Source of the DNA: an uncultured Phascolarctobacterium sp.
Lineage (GTDB): Bacteria; Bacillota; Negativicutes; Acidaminococcales; Acidaminococcaceae
Direction of reading: 5' to 3'
Assembly (NCBI RefSeq): GCF_900770955.1
Contig: NZ_CAAGLX010000014.1
Location: forward strand, 62,001-126,000
DNA length: 64,000 nucleotides
The notes under the pieces are model-generated. The model saw only the letters and a program-made list of their open reading frames with translations, had not been told where the DNA came from and ran no database searches. The stretch's first letter is position 1, and each line of letters begins with the position of its first letter. A program made the position numbers and the translations under genes. Shown in pieces: positions 60,075 to 64,000 of the stretch.

Positions 60075-62204
60075 GTGATATATCTGGAGCTTGAAACTGC
60101 AGGGCTCATGCTCAAGAAAAAGCAGTTTGTGTATCTCGTAGCAGGCACAAAGAACTGCATCAGCATCAAGGTTAATTTCGATGAGCATTGGCAAGGGCTG
60201 GATATCTTTGCTATCTGTTACCGTGATAAGCGCGAATACACTTATCCTATTACTAGCGCTGGCGAATGCCTTATTTCTGATATGGCTGTTATCAGCACGA
60301 GTGGTGAATTTAAGGTTAAATTGCTGGGTACAACTGCTGACGGCAATGTGATTATGACAACCAACATAGTAACTGCTTATCTGAATGATAATAAATTCAG
60401 CGGTGCTGCCGGCGGTGAATTGGAGTATCCTACAAACGATTTCTTGGCTAAAGTATTGCAAGAAACTAAAAACGCCAAAGATTATGCTGACAAAGCCAAA
60501 GAGTACAGTGAATCTGTCAATGTATTTATCCCGAATGTGGACGAGTCCGGAGTTATTTCGTGGACTAACAAAGCGGGGATTGAAAATCCTGTACCGGTAA
60601 ATGTTAAAGGCGCAAAGGGTGAAAAAGGTGAACAAGGCCCAAGAGGTTTAACCGGACCGCAAGGCCTGCAGGGCATCCAAGGTCTTAAAGGTGAAAAAGG
60701 CGATGCCTTCACCTACAATGATTTCACTAAAGAGCAGCTGGCAGGCTTGAAAGGTGAGAAAGGCGATGTTGGTCCTCAAGGTCCTCAAGGCTTGCGTGGT
60801 GAAAAAGGTGACCAGGGTGTCAAAGGTGAACAAGGCCTGAAAGGTGATACCGGTCCAAAAGGTGAAACAGGTGCGCAGGGAGCAAAAGGTGATACCGGAA
60901 CCCCGGCAACAATAAAAGTAGGTACTGTAAAAACAGGTGCAGCTGGTACTTCTGTTACTGTATCTAATAGTGGAACTGATTCGGCAGCCGTATTTGATTT
61001 TGTTATTCCGCGTGGCGAAAAGGGAGATCAGGGCCTCCAAGGCATCAAAGGCGACACCGGACCGCAAGGTCCGCAAGGTGTGAAGGGCGATAAGGGTGAG
61101 CAGGGTACAGGCGTAACAATCAAAGGACGTTATGATTCTGTATCTGCTTTAAAGAGCGCCCATCCAAAAGGTAACGATGGGGATGCCTATATGGTAGGTG
61201 TCAATCTTTATGCTTGGAGCGGCAGTGAATGGATTGACTGCGGAAACATTCAAGGCCCACAAGGTATCAAAGGTGAGACTGGTCCGCAAGGTCCTCAAGG
61301 CATCCAAGGCTTAAAAGGCGAGACCGGCCCTCAGGGAGCTAAAGGTGACAAGGGTGATGCTTTCACCTATGTTGACTTTACTGAAGAACAACTTGCTGGA
61401 CTAAAAGGAGCCAAGGGCGATAAAGGTGACAAGGGTGACGCTGGAGCCAAAGGCGAGCAAGGGCCGCAGGGGTTGAAAGGTGAAACCGGCACTGCTGCAA
61501 CTATTACTATTGGTTCTGTAAGCGCCGGAACAGCAGCGAAGGTTACTAACAGCGGTACTTCTACTGCAGCCGTATTTGATTTTGTTATTCCGCGTGGCGA
61601 AAAGGGAGAACGTGGCTTACAAGGTTTGCAGGGCGTGCCAGGTGAAAAAGGCGACACTGGTCATCAGGGCGACGTAGGTCCGCAAGGCCCACAGGGAAAG
61701 CAAGGTGCTACAGGTGCAGCAGGTGTAGCAGCTACAATTAAAGTAGGCACTGTTACCACAGGCGCAGCGGGTACAGCAGCCAAGGTGGTTAATAGCGGTA
61801 CTACATCTGCGGCGGTGTTAGACTTCACGATTCCTCAGGGCGCAAGAGGTGAAAAAGGTGAACAGGGAGCAGGAAGCACTGTTGATGTAGAAGTAGCAAC
61901 AAACAGCGAGATTGACAATGCGTTGAATCTTGCGGACACAGGCACAATCCCCAGCGGTGGCGTTGTAACCATAGCGCAAGGCGGTACAGGCGCAACAACG
62001 GCGGCACAGGCAAGAGCTAACCTCGGAGCTGTTGCGGCAGGTGATTTAGCAAGTGTTGCCACAAGCGGCAATTATAATGACTTAACCAACAAGCCTACAA
62101 TACCGTCAATGGCAAACACAACGCTGACAGGTAGCACGTCCGCCGAAACACTTACAGTCAGCAAAACACTCAACATCCCCGGCGGTCAGATATGGATAGG
62201 GTGA
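60075..62204 (+). CDS. Collagen-like tail fibre
   Basis: 709 residues, GTG start. N-terminal beta domain (1-105, BppU-like), a helix, then long Gly-X-Y runs from about residue 178 in several blocks rich in GEKGD and GPQGPQG. They are broken by three copies of a beta module (near 278, 474 and 552; FDFVIPRGEKG and variants), two FTY.DFT.EQLAGLKG segments (about 212 and 430) and one GDAYMVG module (about 345-392). The C-terminus has IAQGGTGATTAAQARANLG. Probably a trimeric receptor-binding fibre. Confidence 0.9.
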   Translation: MIYLELETAGLMLKKKQFVYLVAGTKNCISIKVNFDEHWQGLDIFAICYRDKREYTYPITSAGECLISDMAVISTSGEFKVKLLGTTADGNVIMTTNIVTAYLNDNKFSGAAGGELEYPTNDFLAKVLQETKNAKDYADKAKEYSESVNVFIPNVDESGVISWTNKAGIENPVPVNVKGAKGEKGEQGPRGLTGPQGLQGIQGLKGEKGDAFTYNDFTKEQLAGLKGEKGDVGPQGPQGLRGEKGDQGVKGEQGLKGDTGPKGETGAQGAKGDTGTPATIKVGTVKTGAAGTSVTVSNSGTDSAAVFDFVIPRGEKGDQGLQGIKGDTGPQGPQGVKGDKGEQGTGVTIKGRYDSVSALKSAHPKGNDGDAYMVGVNLYAWSGSEWIDCGNIQGPQGIKGETGPQGPQGIQGLKGETGPQGAKGDKGDAFTYVDFTEEQLAGLKGAKGDKGDKGDAGAKGEQGPQGLKGETGTAATITIGSVSAGTAAKVTNSGTSTAAVFDFVIPRGEKGERGLQGLQGVPGEKGDTGHQGDVGPQGPQGKQGATGAAGVAATIKVGTVTTGAAGTAAKVVNSGTTSAAVLDFTIPQGARGEKGEQGAGSTVDVEVATNSEIDNALNLADTGTIPSGGVVTIAQGGTGATTAAQARANLGAVAAGDLASVATSGNYNDLTNKPTIPSMANTTLTGSTSAETLTVSKTLNIPGGQIWIG

Positions 62205-62208
62205 TGAT

Positions 62209-62901
62209 ATGGGTACGATGAGCAAGAAACTGTATGTTAAGCAGACCAACGGCACGGCGGTAGGTTGCAACATCTACACAACAGCCGCAGAGGCAGGTGA
62301 CAAGGCGTTGACTGTCAGAGCGGACGGCGTGGCAGGATACGTTGCGCTAAAACCTATCACAGACAGCAACGCTACGGCAGGACGTGTCAGCATAGGCGGT
62401 GCGACATATGCAATCGCTACACAGCACACAGCGGCTGTGACGGTGCCTTACACAGAGCAACAATGGACAAAAGCGGGGAGTTATACTTTTACTGTCCCCG
62501 ACGGCGTATCTCGTGTGAGGGTTGCTGTTTGCGGCGGTGGAGCTGGCAAAGGCAGTACAAGAGCAAACGGCGGCAACGGCGGCGATACCATGGCGTTTGG
62601 CGTTACAGCGACAGGCGGCAAGGGTGGTGGTGTTGCATGGAGCAAAGGCGCCGGCGGTGAGCCTAACGGCTATGCGTCTAGTGGCAACAGCATGACAAAC
62701 GGATTTGCCGTATCATTTGTAAAATTATACGGCGGTTATGGCGGCGGCGGTCAATATGGCGGTAGTGGTGGCTACGATAGCCAATACGTCACAGTCACAA
62801 CAGGGCATACATATACGCTTACTGTTGGCAAGGCAGGCGGCACAAATGGCGTTAATGGATTTATATTGTTAGGCTACGGAGGTGATGTACAAAATGGCTA
62901 A
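62209..62901 (+). CDS. Glycine-rich tail tip protein
   Basis: 230 residues. WTKAGSYTFTVPDGVSRVRV followed by a glycine-rich region (GGGAGKGS, GGNGG, GGYGGGGQYGG) as in glycine-rich fibre tips. No signal peptide. It starts five bases after the fibre gene with a ribosome site in its end. It could be the tip partner of that fibre. Confidence 0.8.
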   Translation: MGTMSKKLYVKQTNGTAVGCNIYTTAAEAGDKALTVRADGVAGYVALKPITDSNATAGRVSIGGATYAIATQHTAAVTVPYTEQQWTKAGSYTFTVPDGVSRVRVAVCGGGAGKGSTRANGGNGGDTMAFGVTATGGKGGGVAWSKGAGGEPNGYASSGNSMTNGFAVSFVKLYGGYGGGGQYGGSGGYDSQYVTVTTGHTYTLTVGKAGGTNGVNGFILLGYGGDVQNG

Positions 62902-63442
62902 ATTGGTAGACCTTGACGGACTTAAATATTTTTATGGCAAGATTAAGGCAATGTTAGCGCTAAAGGCTGATGATAGTGCGGTGGTTAAATCTGTAAACGG
63001 CACTACTCCCGATGCTAGCGGTAATGTAAGCGTAACCGTTGGCGGTGGCGGTGTCAGCACTGATACAGCTAATACATGGACAGCAGCGCAGACGTTTATA
63101 ATTACAAAGCAAAATACGGAATTTTCCATAAGCAGCACTATAACACCAACAGCGTCAAGCATTTTTTGCTATGTTAATGGTAATATTACACTTGATTTGA
63201 ACACTATCGCCGCACAGGTCGCGGAGGGCGAAACGATGATTTTCAGAGCTTATCTGCTATGTAGTGGCGACGGTCAATATACGCTTACTGTTAAATCACC
63301 AGCCATTGCGTTACTTTATACAGGCGACCCAGTTGATTATGCAATTAGCAAATGGGGCACAATATTAACAGCATATATTACCAATCCAACCGGAAATAGC
63401 CAACCATTTGTAATTTTAAATACATCAAAAGTGGGGTTATAA
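62894..63442 (+). CDS. Fibre-associated protein
   Basis: 182 residues. MAKLVDLDGLKYFYGKIKAML helix, then VKSVNGTTPDASGNVSVTV (fibre turn), a GGGG linker and a beta-rich C-terminal domain. ATG 62894 lies 11 bases after GGAGGTGATG; an ATG nine bases upstream sits too near. Unknown binding role. Confidence 0.78.
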   Translation: MAKLVDLDGLKYFYGKIKAMLALKADDSAVVKSVNGTTPDASGNVSVTVGGGGVSTDTANTWTAAQTFIITKQNTEFSISSTITPTASSIFCYVNGNITLDLNTIAAQVAEGETMIFRAYLLCSGDGQYTLTVKSPAIALLYTGDPVDYAISKWGTILTAYITNPTGNSQPFVILNTSKVGL

Positions 63443-63446
63443 AACC

Positions 63447-63947
63447 ATGATTACAACATATACGTACAAATCTATAACATACTCAACAATACACGATTTA
63501 TCTTACGCTTTAGCACACAACGGAGTGTTTATCCCGCTCTCTGTCAGCAATGATGATTTAATCGAATTAGGCGTGGAAATCGTACGGACAGCAGAGCCGA
63601 TTGAAAATATCCGCGCTCGCAAAATTATTGAACTGAAGCGTCAGCGAGATGACGCAGAGGTTGAGCCTATTGCGTATGGCGGTTATCTCTACGATTACGA
63701 CAGTCAGGCGCGCGACCGTATAGCAGCCGCGATAATTGCGCTCGATGTACAGGGCGAGGGCGCCAAAATCAGCTGGACCACGGCAGACAATGAGGATGCG
63801 TTGGTTACGGCTCAGGACCTGCGTATGATTATTGCTTCCGTGGCTGCGAGGTCAAATTCCTTGCACATAGCGTACAGAACAGCTAAAGCAAAAGTGGCAA
63901 CTGCGGAAACTGCAGAAGCAATTGATGCTGTGACGTTTGAAGTTTAA
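63447..63947 (+). CDS. DUF4376 tail protein (copy 2)
   Basis: 166 residues. Its C-terminal 110 residues match copy 1 closely (YDYDSQARDRIAAAIIAL, TTADNEDALVTAQDL); the N-terminal 50 residues differ (ITTYTYKSITYSTIHDL). It closes the fibre cassette. No clear ribosome site: only four bases separate it from the stop upstream. Confidence 0.8.
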   Translation: MITTYTYKSITYSTIHDLSYALAHNGVFIPLSVSNDDLIELGVEIVRTAEPIENIRARKIIELKRQRDDAEVEPIAYGGYLYDYDSQARDRIAAAIIALDVQGEGAKISWTTADNEDALVTAQDLRMIIASVAARSNSLHIAYRTAKAKVATAETAEAIDAVTFEV

Positions 63948-63966
63948 TTTATAGGGGTGTAGTGAA

Positions 63967-64000
63967 ATGATAGAACAGTCTTTAGACGCGGCGTTGAACT
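63967..64000 (+). CDS. Start of the next phage gene (partial)
   Basis: ATG after AGGGGTG, first 11 codons only (MIEQSLDAALN). In this position a holin or another tail gene is usual, but too little is seen to say. Confidence 0.5.
   Translation, partial: MIEQSLDAALN

Larger units (their letters stand above)
28100..64000. mobile_element. Temperate contractile-tailed prophage (left 36 kb)
   Basis: Integrase, cI/cro switch, early and replication genes, terminase, HK97-type head, sheath and tube, XkdP-U-like baseplate and fibres follow each other without host genes. The left end abuts tRNA-Leu. Lysis genes and the right attachment site are not in the window. Head and tail genes look intact, so the phage may be inducible. 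Confidence 0.93.

Noticed and set aside
60600..61900. CRISPR-like repeated units in the collagen region
   Set aside because: The repeats are in-frame Gly-X-Y codons of varied length, with no constant repeat and spacer size. No CRISPR array is seen anywhere in the window.

Overview
The window reads as the chromosome of an anaerobic, diderm Firmicute, most likely of the class Negativicutes (a gut Phascolarctobacterium or Acidaminococcus relative; this is inference). The gene style is Firmicute: a dnaG-rpoD pair, strong GGAGG ribosome binding sites, TTG and GTG starts, TTGACA/TATAAT promoters and a PBSX-like contractile tail module. An LptA/OstA-like protein and a Skp/OmpH-like protein also imply an outer membrane.

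Bases 1-28,100 are host DNA. From the left: the end of an Eis-like acetyltransferase, an LptA-like periplasmic protein, dnaG, rpoD (with an unusual insertion of about 160 residues) and a CAU tRNA. Next come two NodB/PuuE-type cyclic-amide hydrolase candidates, a complete polar amino-acid ABC transporter and an Asp/Glu/hydantoin racemase. After a Skp-like gene there is a YqeC-YqeB-XdhC accessory operon for selenium-dependent molybdenum hydroxylases, an NCS2 permease and a convergent MocA-like transferase. Then follow tRNA-Arg, lgt, an acquired chloramphenicol acetyltransferase with mobile-element debris, aspA, tRNA-Gln and tRNA-Glu, sbcDC, an xpt-pbuX purine salvage pair, an amidohydrolase and an internally duplicated protein of unknown function. 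Read together, this arm mixes housekeeping genes with uptake and breakdown of purines, hydantoins and amino acids.

A five-tRNA operon (Asp, Phe, Gly, Cys, Leu) at 27,656-28,099 ends at the left edge of a prophage that runs beyond base 64,000. Its large serine recombinase is read toward the tRNA-Leu gene and stops inside it, next to the anticodon. Then come hicAB, a small proline-rich ORF, a membrane protein, a DinD-like protein and a cI/cro-type switch with repeated CTTGCA-N4-TGCAAG operators. The early and replication region holds many small ORFs, a PC4-like ssDNA-binding protein, a PcfK/AcrIIA9-like candidate anti-CRISPR next to a PcfJ-like protein, DUF3102, dUTPase, an HUH replication-type protein, RusA and an ArpU/DUF1492-like regulator. 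It also holds an 18-bp perfect inverted repeat and a tiny membrane peptide behind a perfect consensus promoter.

From 42,851 the late genes are in textbook order: HNH, an unknown protein, small and large terminase, portal, protease, HK97 capsid, connectors, tail terminator, sheath, tube, tail chaperone with a canonical -1 frameshift signal, tape measure, XkdP/Q/R/S/T/U-like baseplate, and a collagen-like fibre cassette flanked by two DUF4376 proteins. The phage is therefore a contractile-tailed (myovirus) temperate phage. Lysis genes and the right attachment site lie outside the window.
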